NCBI GenBank assembly: GCA_963662175.1
Contig: OY759225.1
Span: 16,603,601-16,667,600 of the forward strand
From: Aradus depressus
Lineage: Eukaryota > Arthropoda > Insecta > Hemiptera > Aradidae
Reading direction: 5' to 3'
DNA length: 64,000 nt
In this document: positions 40,436 through 51,674 of the stretch, piece after piece
Position numbering within the stretch: the stretch's first letter is position 1
Layout of the letters: every line of letters begins with the position of its first letter
Notes under the pieces: model-generated
The model's database searches: none
Seen by the model: the letters and a program-made list of their open reading frames with translations, nothing else
Told to the model about the DNA's origin: nothing
Position numbers and translations under genes: made by a program

Positions 40436-40815
40436 TTATTATGACTCATGCCCGGGCTTTAACTACAAGGTCATATCGCCTACTACCAGAGCGCTCTTTC
40501 GTTACTCTGGTGTACATAAGCACGACTCTACTCTGGGAATCCTAAATTTTTATTCATGTAGGATAGGGGTCTTTAACGAGTACCTGACACCGTACAGGCT
40601 CGGGACCATCGCCTTACTTCCCGAAGGATGGCGTGCTTCAGTATATTTTACCTCCCAGATAAAATAAACTAATGGCCTCGGGTGTTGCCTTCGGAACTTA
40701 CTATCTCTCTGCGATTTCTAGGCCATTCTTCGACCAAAAAAGTAATGCGCTCTGATTGAACTCACGATCTTGAGCACACTAGGCAAGCACTCTGTACTAT
40801 CAGTGCCTTCGCCAT
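40436..40815 (-). mobile_element. tRNA-derived SINE with inserted segment
   Basis: The minus-strand copy is intact from the tail (TAGTTATTATGACTCATGCC) to GGCCTCGG. About 75 foreign bases (GTTGCCTTCGGAACTTACTA...) then separate the body from a degenerate tRNA-like head (40755-40815). The insert resembles sequence near 39835-39900. Confidence 0.78.
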
Positions 40816-41139
40816 ATTTTTCATCGGTATTATATTGAACGAACATTAGTGTGATGACTTAGGTCATTTGTGCATTAATATGTTTTCGATAGTCACATAA
40901 GCTCCGAACTTATCAACGAATGGAATCTTATCAGACGGAGTGGCCTTCGACACTGACGTAAATAGGAAAATCTCTTTAGTCAGATCACTTCTTTGAAAAA
41001 TTCATATTGCGTCGATTCTTATCTTCAGCATACTGCCCACAGTCCGTAATAATAGTTATTAATTATTTCTAATTATTATAAGACCACTAAGAAATGTATT
41101 ATAAAAAGATTAAAGAAGAAAAAAAAAATATAAAAAAAT

Positions 41140-41855
41140 CATCGACAATGAACTTCCCCAGCGCTAATTAATCGACTAATTTTCGTTCTCCTCTGAAACC
41201 AATTTAACGATTTGATTGAAAATCGATAGATTCCTTACACATGGACTTCTGATTCGTTATATTGAATTTCTTGTTCTAAAACTTCATGTCTATGTGTTCA
41301 TTATATCGGCAGTTATCGTGTTCACAGGCACTTTGGTTTTTTGTGTTAAGCCCCCATTCTAATTTCCGTCCTTTTTTTGACCGATTTGACTGAAAAATAT
41401 TAGGTGTCTTATTGAGAGAGTTTTGAATCATTGTATTAAATTTCATGTTTGTTCGTTATTATGACTATGGCTTAAAAAAAAAAAAAAAAAAAAAAAAAAC
41501 CTTATGGCCTCGGCCGGATTTTGAACCCGCGATCTTGAGCTCAGTAGGATAGTTAGTACGCTACCTTTGAGCTACTAGCGCACCCAAATTTCGTTTTGAT
41601 ACATTCATTACATAGACAGTTATTAGGTTTTTTGTGTTAATTACCCCTCCCCTCTTTCTCTGATTCTCTGACAAGGATCCTTTCATTCTGCACCCCCATA
41701 TAAAATTTCGTGTGGTTATATCCATTATGGTAGTGTGGTTGTGTTAATCCGCCCTTCCCTTTAGCCAATTTGGCTGGAAAGCAATATGTGTCGTTCTTAT
41801 GAGGTTCTGGATACACATATGAAATTATGTGTATTCATTCTGTCCGGTTCTGCTA
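41140..41855 (+). repeat. R repeat containing a SINE fragment
   Basis: Runs from CATCGACAATGAACTTCCCC to TATTCATTCTGTCCGGTT, where it gives way to the CT-rich minisatellite. A SINE remnant interrupts it at 41456-41584. Confidence 0.65.
41456..41584 (-). mobile_element. SINE remnant with A-run replacing the body
   Basis: A trace of the SINE 3' end (GTTATTATGACTATGGCTT) is followed by 24 A residues (about 41475-41498). The tRNA-derived head in reverse orientation comes next (GGATTTTGAACCCGCGATC ... GAGCTACTAGCGC). Core and body are deleted. Confidence 0.7.
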
Positions 41856-41859
41856 TAGC

Positions 41860-42485
41860 GCCCTCTCACCATCCCTTCCTCGCTGTATCACCCTCCCTCC
41901 CCTACTATAACGCCCTCCCTTCCTCCCCCTTTATAACATCCTACCTCCTTCTCCCCCTATAACACCCAACCTTCCTCCCCCGCCTTAACTTCCTCCCTCC
42001 CCTGCTATAACGCCCTCACTCGCTTCCCCGGTATAACGTCCTACCTCTGTTCCCCCTATAACACCCAACCTTCCTCCCCCGCCTTAACTCCCTCCCTCTC
42101 CTGCTATAACGCCCTACCTCCATCCCCCGGTATAACGTCCTACCTCCGTCCCCCGCTATAGCACCCTCCCTTCCTCCCCCGTTATAACGCCCTCCCTCAT
42201 CCCCCCCTATAAGGTCCTACCTCCGTCCCCCGCTATAACACCCAACCTTCCTCCCCCGCCGTAACTCCCTCCCTCCCCTGCTATAACGCCCTCCCTCGCT
42301 TCCCCGGTATAACGTCCTATCTCCGTCCCCCGCTATAACACCCAACCTTCCTCCCCCGCCGTAACTCCCTCCCTCCCCTGCTATAACGCCCTCCCTCGCT
42401 TCCCCGGTGTAACGTCCTATCTCCGTCCCCCGCTATAACACCCAATCTTCCTCCCCCGCCTTAACTCCATCCCTCCCCTGCTATA
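41860..42485. repeat. CT-rich minisatellite, second array
   Basis: Units such as CCCCGCTATAACACCCAACC, TTCCTCCCCCGCCTTAACTC and CCCTGCTATAACGCCCTC form a higher-order unit of about 110-120 bases repeated in the right half. It is flanked on both sides by R sequence. Confidence 0.85.
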
Positions 42486-42549
42486 TTCGGAAACGATTCT
42501 TTTTTCATTGTAAAAAGTTACAAATAACTATGATCTAAAAGTTGTATTT

Positions 42550-43110
42550 TATATACAATCAGTAATTACCGGTAATGTACTTCCCCAGAACTTTTTCGTC
42601 CTCCCTTCAAACCCAGTCGACCGTTGGCGCTACTAAACAATAGTTGACTTACATAAGATCTCCCGAATCCTTTACTAAATTTTGTTTCGATAAATAAATC
42701 TCATCGGCAGTTATTAGGATTTTTGAATTGAGCCCCCTCCCCTAATCCCCCCTTCCCTTTTGCCGATCTGGCTGAAAATTGATAGGTGTTATCCTTATGG
42801 GCTTCAGGTCACACATATAACATTTCGTGTCTATACATTCATTCTATGGGCAGTTATTAAAGTTTTTGTGCTAAGCCTACCCCTTAATCCCCTTTCCTTC
42901 TGGTCAATTTGACTGAAAACCAACATGTGTCGTCCTTATGGAGTTCTGGATACACATATAAAATTATATGTATTCATTCTGTCCGGTTTTATCGTGCTCA
43001 TAAACATACTAACAGACATTTTATTAAAATTTTTGGAGCCAGGTGATCCATTGGAAACTCAACTTCTAAACTCGTGACAGATTAAATAACTACCCCTATT
43101 CTTCTGAAGT
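42550..43110 (+). repeat. R repeat, nearly complete
   Basis: Starts AATCAGTAATTACCGGTAAT and ends TAACTACCCCTATTCTTCTG. It contains all the canonical R blocks and is the best copy to use as a query. Confidence 0.75.
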
Positions 43111-43334
43111 AAAATTGAAATTGAAATTGACATACATTCTGAATAGTAGGTATAAATTTTATGTTGAGGATTATTCATTAAGAGGTAACTCATGTAACTG
43201 CTATGTTGACCTCACATTCCAACGACTATTTAGTAACTGTGGCACGTCCTATTTGTTTCGGCTGTTTTGTTTGCCAACACCGCTTTGTTTCTTTACTTTA
43301 GTTATCTTTTTTTTTTTTTTACTTTCCCAATTAG

Positions 43335-43510
43335 TTACGCATTCGGTCAAAAATTCGATGCAGAGTTTTTAACGGAAGTTCATGTTTCCCGACTTCCAGA
43401 TTTCAAATATTAAAAAAAAAATTCTGTCTGTGAACACAATAACTGCCGATAGAATGAATGTATCGACATGAAATTTTATATGTGTGACCAAAACCTCATG
43501 AGGAGATATT
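43335..43510 (-). repeat. R repeat fragment
   Basis: AATTCGATGCAGAGTTTTTA, TGTTTCCCGACTTCCAG, AACACAATAACTGCCGATAG and GACATGAAATTTTATATG are in reverse orientation. Confidence 0.65.
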
Positions 43511-43762
43511 TTTGTGCCGATGAAATATTTTTAAATCAAGAAGATTCATGATGTTTAACAACTTCACGCAAATAAAGAAAAACCTCCCGGAAAACTCTTT
43601 ACTTAAAATGTACAAAATTACTACAGTAAAAGCCCTCTGCAACGGGCAGACCTAGAAAACAATTATTGTCCGTTGCAGAAGGGTGTCCGTTGATTATATG
43701 TATGTAGCAGTAAAGTCTTTATTCAATTAGCATAATAGAAAATTACATACAAAACGTATATA

Positions 43763-44420
43763 CAGTAGAATCTCTATAAGTCGAACATCAAGGGAGACGC
43801 CAAAAAATTCGAGTTATAGAGTTTTCGGCTTATGGAGAATTTCGACAGGCGAATTTTGATTCGACTTGTAGACGTTAAGATTCATTCTAACTAATTTTGA
43901 GTTAGAGAGGTGAAATAAATAAAAATTCAAGTTACAGAGGTAACAAACATATTTATATTTATTATAAATCAACATTATTTCAAAACATCCTTAAAATAAA
44001 AAATACGTAGTGTATGTAGGTATTAAAAAAAAGTCAGTAATTTTTGGTAATCCTATTTATTGTATACTCCTAAATTGTTTTCTAAGAAACAATGGTGTAC
44101 ATTGTCGGCAAATTCTTAAAGTCGGTAACTTATTTTTCTTCGAGCTATAGAGGTAATAAGTTTCAAATAATCGAGTTGTAAAGGTTGTAAAATAAAACAT
44201 TGCTATGTTCGAGATACAGAGGTCCAATTTATTTTTTCGAGTTATGGAGGGAAAATATGTACCAAAATGGCTTGTAGGGACTCACTGATTATTTCGACTA
44301 ATAGAGGGTTGAGATTTCGAGTAATGGAGGTTTTGGGGCTTGAAGGGAAAGGAAAAAAACTTTTTTTCTAGTTTTGGAGGTTTTCGACTTATCGAGGTTC
44401 GACTTAAAGAGGTTCTACTG
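43763..44420. mobile_element. pogo/Tc1-like non-autonomous element
   Basis: The ends CAGTAGAATCTCTATAAGTC and, read inversely, CAGTAGAACCTCTTTAAGTC are inverted, and TA flanks each side (43761-43762, 44421-44422). The interior carries many imperfect copies of TCGAGTTATAGAGGT and its variants. There is no coding region. Ends and TA target fit pogo/Tigger-type MITEs. Confidence 0.85.
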
Positions 44421-44424
44421 TACA

Positions 44425-44887
44425 ATAATGTGACCTTTTATGAAGACAAACTCAATGGCCTAAGCCGTCTTGAGGAGTCTAGATTTACATAAATAATATT
44501 ATCTTATAAACTTATTAACAACAAATTTTTCTTTCTAAAATACAAATAAAAATAAAATAATAAATATATCTTTTTTTCTATTTATTTATTTAATTCACAG
44601 TTTCTGAAATCGTAAGCCTTTTTGCAATCATTTACCAGTAGTTGTCAATCTTTACCATCTAATAATCCCAACATAAATGAAGTGTCTATGTTGTTTTTAA
44701 ATATTTAATTTTTTTTAATCATCATATTTGGGGCAGGTAATGAGGAAGTGATATAGATCTTCTTTACAGGGGCTGTAACACAGTGGGCATACAAAGTCCA
44801 TATCTTCGGAGGTATATTGATTGATAGGTGTACACTGTACAGCTTAGATGCAACAGTTCACCTCTAAGTTTAATTATTAATCTAATA
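44425..44887. other. Intron 5 sequence without recognised content
   Basis: AT-rich; near 44735-44830 lies GGGGCAGGTAATGAGGAAGT, possibly an old LINE trace, but I could not assign it. Confidence 0.4.

Positions 44888-44946
<59 letters not shown>
44888..44946. repeat. (TA)n microsatellite split by an LTR element
   Basis: About 28 TA units end exactly at the LTR. The tract continues after the element (48992-49006) and after the neighbouring SINE (49351-49369). Confidence 0.92.
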
Positions 44947-44949
<3 letters not shown>

Positions 44950-45855
44950 AACGCTTGTTATTAGTGCTACTTGATATTTTAATTTAATTATATAATTTAA
45001 TAATAATTATATGCAATAACGATTATTAGAGAACCTGGTTATGTATAATTTATAAATAAAAATAAAGACTTTAAAATAATTTGTTACATTTTTCTTTTAT
45101 TTTAAATTTCATCATGACATTTTTTATGGGTTAGTATCACATAAATTTTACAGACATAGAGATTTTTCTTTTTTAAACACACATTCAACTAAACCTGCGG
45201 GGCTTGCATGCTGTATTGAGTTGATGATCGATGATTTCGTTTTGTACCACTGATGAGATGGGATTGTTGGTAGACCTCTGACGTCCTCTCCTGATTTTTG
45301 TTAGTCATTCCATCATGAAACAGCCATTCCTCATTTCCTAATTATTCGCCTCTGGATGTCTTTACCAGTTGATCTTCATTATTACGGGATACACACACAC
45401 TTTTTCTTCTATGTCCTCAGACAATCAAACTTACTCCACTGCACATCTTTCCACAGATCCCTCCACAGACACCCTGTCACATCTCACTCTGAACAACGAC
45501 TCTTTCCACGAGGGGACAGACCACTTCTCTCTTGTTTTGGATTCAGCTCCGTCATTGGCCCACAATTTTTACAGCCTTTAGCACTAAACATCTGGGTTTT
45601 TTTATATCACTTTCATATTCCCGTATACAATCCTAGTTGCTTACATTTATAGTTAACTAATTATTAGCCTAACATTTAATTTTATGACATAATTGAAATA
45701 AATGATTTGATATATTTTGAAACTATATCGACCCTGGTACAAATCGATTAGATAACCCCCAGTAACCTTCCTTAGGTCTACTAACTGATTATATTTACTT
45801 ATTTTATTTTCCATTTCTTAAATATTACATGTAATGGACAATATAGAACGTTACA
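44947..45855 (-). repeat. LTR (3' LTR in transcription sense)
   Basis: TGTAACG...CGTTACA. The small + strand ORFs inside (for example 45356-45652) recur unchanged in the other LTR and are probably chance. Confidence 0.93.
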
Positions 45856-47069
45856 TTGCCCTCTGCTAAAATATCAAAATATATCATTCATTTGCCTACA
45901 TACGTGTTTAGTACCAAACTATTTCATAATCTTATGGTTGTATGTACCACTTGGCGACTCAAAAATAACATGGTGACCCAGTTTCTATAATTAATTAATT
46001 ACACACAAATTTTTTGTCTATTATGGAATACATTCTTCAAGGTAACTCTCTTTAATAATATTAAACAACAATTAGGTTACAAATCCAATTCAATTAATTT
46101 ATTTACGTCTTATCATAATGTTATATTTATATAATATATTTTTTTTTTTTTTATAAATATTTTTATTTTATCACCAATACCAAAAAAAAATGCATGCATA
46201 AATACCAATAAATAGTTCAATTCGAGACTAACCCTTATTATAAAATTTCCCATAAAAATAACCACCATAAATATAATATTACAATAAATAAATATGTTTT
46301 TATTTAAAAACATTTAAAATCAAAAATATTCTGTACAGAATGCAGAGTTCACTAAACATTATTTACATCTAATTTTAATTATATAATTTTTTTATTCTAT
46401 GTCAGAACATCACCCACTCTCATATTTTTAATCAGTCTCAGACCCAACATTGGTCATTATTACCTCTTTTATAATACCACCACTCTAATAAAAAAATAGC
46501 ATACATCATATTAAAAATAACAAGACATACCATAAACAAATACACAATCAATATTAACATTATTTGACGTGTTTACAAACTTCAGTTGTTTATCATAAAA
46601 GACTCTAACAGCTGTCTTATCCTTTATCTATTCATCAGTACGTCTCCTCAATCTAGACTTGGTTGACATATCATGTTAACTACGTCCCATATTTATTTCT
46701 AACTTTAGTTTAATTTATTCTTTATTTACAATTATTTATTAATTAGACCCTATTTACATCTCGAGTGACAACTTCTTTGTTTACATTAATTTCATTCATT
46801 TTATTGATTTTTATTAACTCAAATTTTACATGCAAACAATTCTTGACAGATAAAATTGTGATATCAAATCTCAGGTACATTTTTCATTAATTAATTATAT
46901 CATTTTATTTTGCAATTATTCATTTCGACAAAATTCAACATATTAACTGATACTTTCTATTTCTATTTTTTTTTTTTATTAATTTTAATGTTACATTTTA
47001 TAGTTCCAGATCATTATCCTAGACAAGCACTTTTCCATATCCATAATTTCATCGGTTAAACTACCTATG

Positions 47070-47933
47070 TTATTTCTTTCTCTTATATTTATAATTTAAT
47101 TTTCGATTATCTATTTTTCTAAATTTGTTACTAATGTTTAAACTTATCTTTTTCTTTATTCGTTTATTTCTTTGACGTAGATATTTTGTTTTCGAATTTT
47201 TCAAATTATTTTTATTATGATTATTTTTGAACTCAAGTTTTTTACACTTGTTATAGTTACGTTTATTTACACATCTATGAAAATTTGTTTTTCCATATCC
47301 GATCTTTCTAGGACTTTTAATTTTATTTATCTCATGTTTTCTTAAGTTTGTGATTTTTTTATTGTATAATTTCCTTGTTTCTTTATTTTTATTATGATTC
47401 GGTCTTTTCACCACACTACCATTTGTTATTTGAATTGTAATATATTTAAATTTCTCTAGCACCTTATTGATGTTTATATTTTCCTTTATTTCTCCATTTT
47501 CCTGTCCCTCTACACTCATATTTCGATTTAATTTACTCTCGACAGCTTCTACCGCACTTTCTATCTTATTATTTAATTGTTCACATTTATGATTTATTTC
47601 TAAACTTTGATCTCTAAATTTATCAATCTCGTTATTTACTTCATCGCTACGGTTGTTTAAATCTTTTTTAATATTTTCAAATTTTATGCTTACGTCTTCC
47701 TTTACTTCATCAAATTTTGAATTCATTTCATTAAAATGTTTTGATTGTTGTTCAAATTTTGAAATCATTTCCGAATGATTTGCGTTCATATTTTTTATTA
47801 ACATTTCCATCATGGTGTTTAAACTTACATTTGTCTCACTCTCCGGCTGAAGGCAATTATCATAATTTATTCTATTTTGTCCGCCATTATTGTTCAGATT
47901 CGTTCTCTGAGAACTTCTATTATAGTCGGCCAT
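47070..47933 (-). CDS. Gag-like protein of the non-autonomous LTR element
   Basis: A 287-residue minus-strand ORF, 150 bases downstream of the 5' LTR. After a polar N terminus (MADYNRSSQRTNLNNN), residues ~37-145 are rich in Glu, Lys and heptad-like hydrophobics (MMEMLIKNMNANHSEMISKF...), predicting a long coiled coil such as precedes capsid in many insect gag proteins. From ~160 on, the sequence is extremely basic and Asn/Lys-rich (RKIGYGKTNF, KCKKLEFKNNHNKNN). It shows no capsid fold signature and no zinc knuckle that I can recognise. Either the ORF has lost its C-terminal half by frameshift, or this is a specialised RNA-binding product that relies on enzymes from a partner element. Confidence 0.7.
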   Translation of the reverse strand: MADYNRSSQRTNLNNNGGQNRINYDNCLQPESETNVSLNTMMEMLIKNMNANHSEMISKFEQQSKHFNEMNSKFDEVKEDVSIKFENIKKDLNNRSDEVNNEIDKFRDQSLEINHKCEQLNNKIESAVEAVESKLNRNMSVEGQENGEIKENININKVLEKFKYITIQITNGSVVKRPNHNKNKETRKLYNKKITNLRKHEINKIKSPRKIGYGKTNFHRCVNKRNYNKCKKLEFKNNHNKNNLKNSKTKYLRQRNKRIKKKISLNISNKFRKIDNRKLNYKYKRKK

Positions 47934-48057
47934 TTTGGAAGCTAACTTTTTATACAGATTTAAAATTAATTTTTACAAATATTTCTTTTCTTTACAAAAT
48001 CATACATAAGGTCCTTTTATAATTTTCTTTTCGGGCGCCATATACAAATTTAATATT

Positions 48058-48082
48058 TCAAGTCCCTGTTCGAAGCGACATT
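48058..48082 (-). promoter_or_regulatory. Primer-binding site
   Basis: On the minus strand, TGTCGCTTCGAACAGGGACT lies two bases after the LTR. It resembles the lysine-tRNA(UUU) primer-binding site as I know it (TGGCGCCCGAACAGGGAC), differing by one extra base and a few substitutions. The tRNA identity is therefore probable, not certain. Confidence 0.6.
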
Positions 48083-48991
48083 TGTAACGCTTGTTATTAG
48101 TGCTACTTGATATTTTAATTTAATTATATAATTTAATAATAATTATATGCAATAACGATTATTAGAGAACCTGGTTATGTATAATTTATAAATAAAAATA
48201 AAGACTTTAAAATAATTTGTTACATTTTTCTTTTATTTTAAATTTCATCATGACATTTTTTATGGGTTAGTATCACATAAATTTTACAGACATAGAGATT
48301 TTTCTTTTTTAAACACACATTCAACTAAACCTGCGGGGCTTGCATGCTGTATTGAGTTGATGATCGATGATTTCGTTTTGTACCACTGATGAGATGGGAT
48401 TGTTGGTAGACCTCTGACGTCCTCTCCTGATTTTTGTTAGTCATTCCATCATGAAACAGCCATTCCTCATTTCCTAATTATTCGCCTCTGGATGTCTTTA
48501 CCAGTTGATCTTCATTATTACGGGATACACACACACTTTTTCTTCTATGTCCTCAGACAATCAAACTTACTCCACTGCACATCTTTCCACAGATCCCTCC
48601 ACAGACACCCTGTCACATCTCACTCTGAACAACGACTCTTTCCACGAGGGGACAGACCACTTCTCTCTTGTTTTGGATTCAGCTCCGTCATTGGCCCACA
48701 ATTTTTACAGCCTTTAGCACTAAACATCTGGGTTTTTTTATATCACTTTCATATTCCCGTATACAATCCTAGTTGCTTACATTTATAGTTAACTAATTAT
48801 TAGCCTAACATTTAATTTTATGACATAATTGAAATAAATGATTTGATATATTTTGAAACTATATCGACCCTGGTACAAATCGATTAGATAACCCCCAGTA
48901 ACCTTCCTTAGGTCTACTAACTGATTATATTTACTTATTTTATTTTCCATTTCTTAAATATTACATGTAATGGACAATATAGAACGTTACA
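48083..48991 (-). repeat. LTR (5' LTR in transcription sense)
   Basis: Same length as the partner at 44947-45855, and the same translated ORFs. It should contain the promoter for the leftward transcript. Confidence 0.93.
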
Positions 48992-49006
48992 ATATATATA
49001 TATATA

Positions 49007-49350
49007 GGTTAGGTTAGGTTTTATGACTCATGCCCGGGCTTTAACTACGAGGTCATATCGCCTACTACCAGAGCGCTCTTTCGTCACTCTGGTGGACATG
49101 AGCCCGACTCTACTGTGGGAGTCCTAAATTTTGCCTACCCTAAATTTTTATTCATCTAGGGTAGGAGTCTTTAACGAGTACCTGACATCGTACAGGCTCG
49201 GGACCATCGCTTAACGTCCCATCCGAAGGACGGCGTGCTTAAGTTTATTTTACCTCCCAGATAAAATAAACTAAGGGCCTCGGTCGGGCTACGAACCCAC
49301 GACCTTGAGCTCAGAAGTCAAGCACGCATACCACTGAGCTACCGGCGCCC
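49007..49350 (-). mobile_element. tRNA-derived SINE, full length; best copy
   Basis: Read inversely: GGGCGCCGGTAGCTCAGTGG, GGGTTCGTAGCCC at the B box, the core CGTCCTTCGGATGGGACGTT, AAGCGATGGTCCCGAGCCTG, ACGATGTCAGGTACTCG, the body, AGAGCGCTCTGGTAGTAGGC, and three AACCT units at the end. It is inserted in the (TA)n tract beside the LTR element. Confidence 0.93.
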
Positions 49351-49571
49351 TATATATATATATATATATGTACGTACATATATAAAACGTTTAATTTGCT
49401 TTTATGTTATATAGGTAACGAACAATAGATAATTAGATATTACAACAGTTATTATGGATTTTAAGTTGATAAACCAAAAAGTAGGTAGGTATGTATGATA
49501 TTCAACATTTTTGCTGAGATATTGTGAAAGACTTAATAAAAAATATGAAGAAAAACTAATGTTTTTTTAAA

Positions 49572-49750
49572 AATATTGTCTATTTCACAAGATATATAAA
49601 ATATATGGGAGTACTTTCGGTATTGCTAGCTACCTCCATCGTCAGCCACCACTTGACGAATACTGTATTTGTTAAGTCGTGACTGAAAATGGTAGCAATA
49701 CTGAAAGTACTCTATAGTCTATATATCTTGTAAAATAGACAATATTTCTA
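49572..49750. mobile_element. Penelope-like foldback fragment
   Basis: Inverted arms of about 70 bases: AATATTGTCTATTTCACAAG at the left pairs with the complement at 49730-49750. Each arm holds a hammerhead-like motif: minus 49610-49652 (CTGACGATGG ... UACC GAAAGUAC) and plus 49681-49712 (GACTGAAAATGG ... CTGAAAGTAC). A related single copy lies at 60091-60160. Confidence 0.6.
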
Positions 49751-49819
49751 AAAAAAATTGTTTTTCTTTATATTTTTTATATGTATGCCAGTTTCACAAA
49801 CAGCGAATTTTACGAATTA

Positions 49820-50680
49820 AGGCTGCCTTACACGGTCAATATTATTGACGCAATATATGGTAAAAAAAATGGTAGCCCTCACACGACTCAATAATATTGA
49901 TCAATAAAGTGTCAGTTTCAATTGTGCAGTCAAGGAGGATGGATCTAGCGTGTCCCATAGGAAAGGAAGCCCCTAGCGTCAAAATACCACAACGTAGATT
50001 GGTATATCTCCTCAGCTCCTGCCCCTCATTTTTTGGAATACTTAATTTTTTTCAATTCCTTCCTAAAGTTGGTTCGGAGGGAGTTGAATTTTTTTTTTAC
50101 AGCATCTGTCGTAGCATTAGGGAATTTCTGTTGATAAAAATGAAGCAGCCGTTCCATTGCTTGAGCTGTTTTGTCTCTGTCCCTGTATTCCTCTGATTGT
50201 ATTTTCCATAAAACTGGCTGGACTTATATAACTAAAACAATCATTAATACAAACTACCACTCCTTGAAACGACAAAATAACCACTTTTATTATTATTTTA
50301 TTTTCAAAATCGATGTAAATACAGCACCTACCTCACCTCTATGCACATTAAAATAAACCTTTCTTCTTCTTTTTATCTTGTGAACACTTCTTTCGCTTCT
50401 TTTCACTATCAATTTCACGTTTTATATCAGTTTCCATCTCCAAAACAAACACCCTCTACAGCGTCTGTAGAACGACTGACGTTTTATTGCACAATATGGT
50501 GTATAGCCCTCACACGGTGTCAATAATATTGACGGCGCCTCAATATATTGACGGGACTTCAATAAAAATCAAACGGATTTTATTTTCTTCAATATTATTG
50601 TTTCAATGTACTCCTTACACGTTCAATATATTGATCAATATCGATATTGCTTCAATAATATTGACCGTGTAAGGTAGCCT
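49820..50680 (-). mobile_element. PIF/Harbinger transposon, non-autonomous, with TTA duplication
   Basis: The left end AGGCTGCCTTACACGGTCAA and the right end, read inversely AGGCTACCTTACACGGTCAA, form ~38-bp inverted termini. TTA flanks both sides (49817-49819, 50681-50683). Several internal TCAATAATATTGA motifs repeat the terminal sequence. Only a MADF gene remnant is retained. Confidence 0.88.
49945..50225 (-). pseudogene. MADF-domain protein remnant of the Harbinger element
   Basis: Minus strand: PVLWKIQSEEYRDRDKTAQA, then MERLLHFYQQKFPNATTDAV, KKKFNSLRTNFRKELKKIKY, SKK, a single in-frame stop, GAGAEEIYQSTLWYFDARGF and LSYGTR followed by TAG. This is an almost complete MADF domain (LW-I, F-LRT-FRKELKK-, Y-STLWYFD). 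One stop codon and loss of the N-terminal helix frame make it non-functional. In PIF/Harbinger elements this protein binds the transposon ends and carries the transposase to the nucleus. Confidence 0.82.
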
Positions 50681-50829
50681 TTATAAAAAGCATTCAAAAT
50701 TATATTTTTCAAATGAATTGTTTTGTAAGTGTCCGCTTATGACAGGTAAATTTATCTCTTGATGACGTAAAATCGGTTGTCCGCGTCCGTTGCGAAGGGG
50801 GTAAAAATACATTGTTTTCCTATACTTCG

Positions 50830-51045
50830 AGTAGTATCTTTATCCGTGTCACCTGTCAATAATTCGATGCGGAGTTTTCAACGAAATTTTTTTTCTCTAG
50901 ATTCCAAATATGAACTGAACACAACGATTACTCCCGATAGAATGAATGTATCGACACGAAATTTTATATGTGAATCCAGATCCATCTAACGACGACATTA
51001 TTAGTTTTCAGCCAAATTGACCAAAGGGAAGGGGAGATTAACCGA
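50830..51045 (-). repeat. R repeat fragment
   Basis: Contains AATTCGATGCGGAGTTTTCA, ATTACTCCCGATAGAATGAA and TTTTCAGCCAAATTGACCAA. Confidence 0.65.
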
Positions 51046-51049
51046 AATT

Positions 51050-51670
51050 AGAGTATATCTTGGAAATTCCCAGAATTGTTTTGAGCTGATGTTGGTTTGA
51101 CTCTCATCCAAATCACCTTGATGTCTACCTGTTCTATTTCTCTGCCACTGTCAAGGTAGTCTCCACTAAAAATACCATTCCATAATTATCCATTCACAGT
51201 ATTTTTATTTTTTATTTTATTTTAGGTTCTATTATTAAATGATGGGGTTAGAATCAAAGTGGTCCAAGTGACATTTTTGAAAATTTTTCTTTAATAATTG
51301 GGTAAAAAAATGATAGTAACTGTTCTGTTCAGGAAAAAAGTTGTACAAGTGAAATCCTAACCAGTGCTGAGATCTAGTGGCAAATCACTTATTCCATTTT
51401 GGTGGCATGAACAAGTAACTTGAACGTATAGTGACCTTAAAATTAAGATTTTTATTGAATTTTATGGTATGCTAACAGCAACTTTCACCATAAAAGCAGA
51501 AGACAAAATATTTCCGGTTTCGATAAATTATAGATTTTTCAAATCAGTTTAGAACTTAATGCACAGATTCTTCAAAGTTTTAAAAATGTCACTTAAACTT
51601 GATTCTAACCACGTCAAATAATAATTTGGGGTTAATTTCACTTTCAATAGAACATAGTCATCAGCATATC
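51050..51670. other. Intron 5 sequence without recognised content
   Basis: AT-rich; no ORF or known repeat recognised. Confidence 0.5.
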
Positions 51671-51674
51671 ATGA

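Larger units (their letters stand above)
44947..48991 (-). mobile_element. Complete non-autonomous LTR retrotransposon
   Basis: Two 909-bp direct repeats, 44947-45855 and 48083-48991, are offset by 3136 bases and look identical wherever compared. They begin TGTAACG and end CGTTACA. On the minus strand the PBS-like CTTCGAACAGGGACTTGAA follows the first LTR directly, and the purine-rich AGCAGAGGGCAA precedes the second, so transcription runs leftward. The 2.2-kb interior has one ORF and no protease, RT or integrase. It sits in a (TA)n tract, so the target duplication cannot be read. Confidence 0.93.

Noticed and set aside
43640..43695. Second pogo-like terminus (CAGTAAAAGCCCTCTGCAAC)
   Set aside because: No matching inverted end was identified, so the element boundaries are not supported.
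45356..45652. 98-codon ORF repeated exactly at 48492-48788
   Set aside because: The repetition is explained by the two LTRs; nothing in the peptide suggests a protein.
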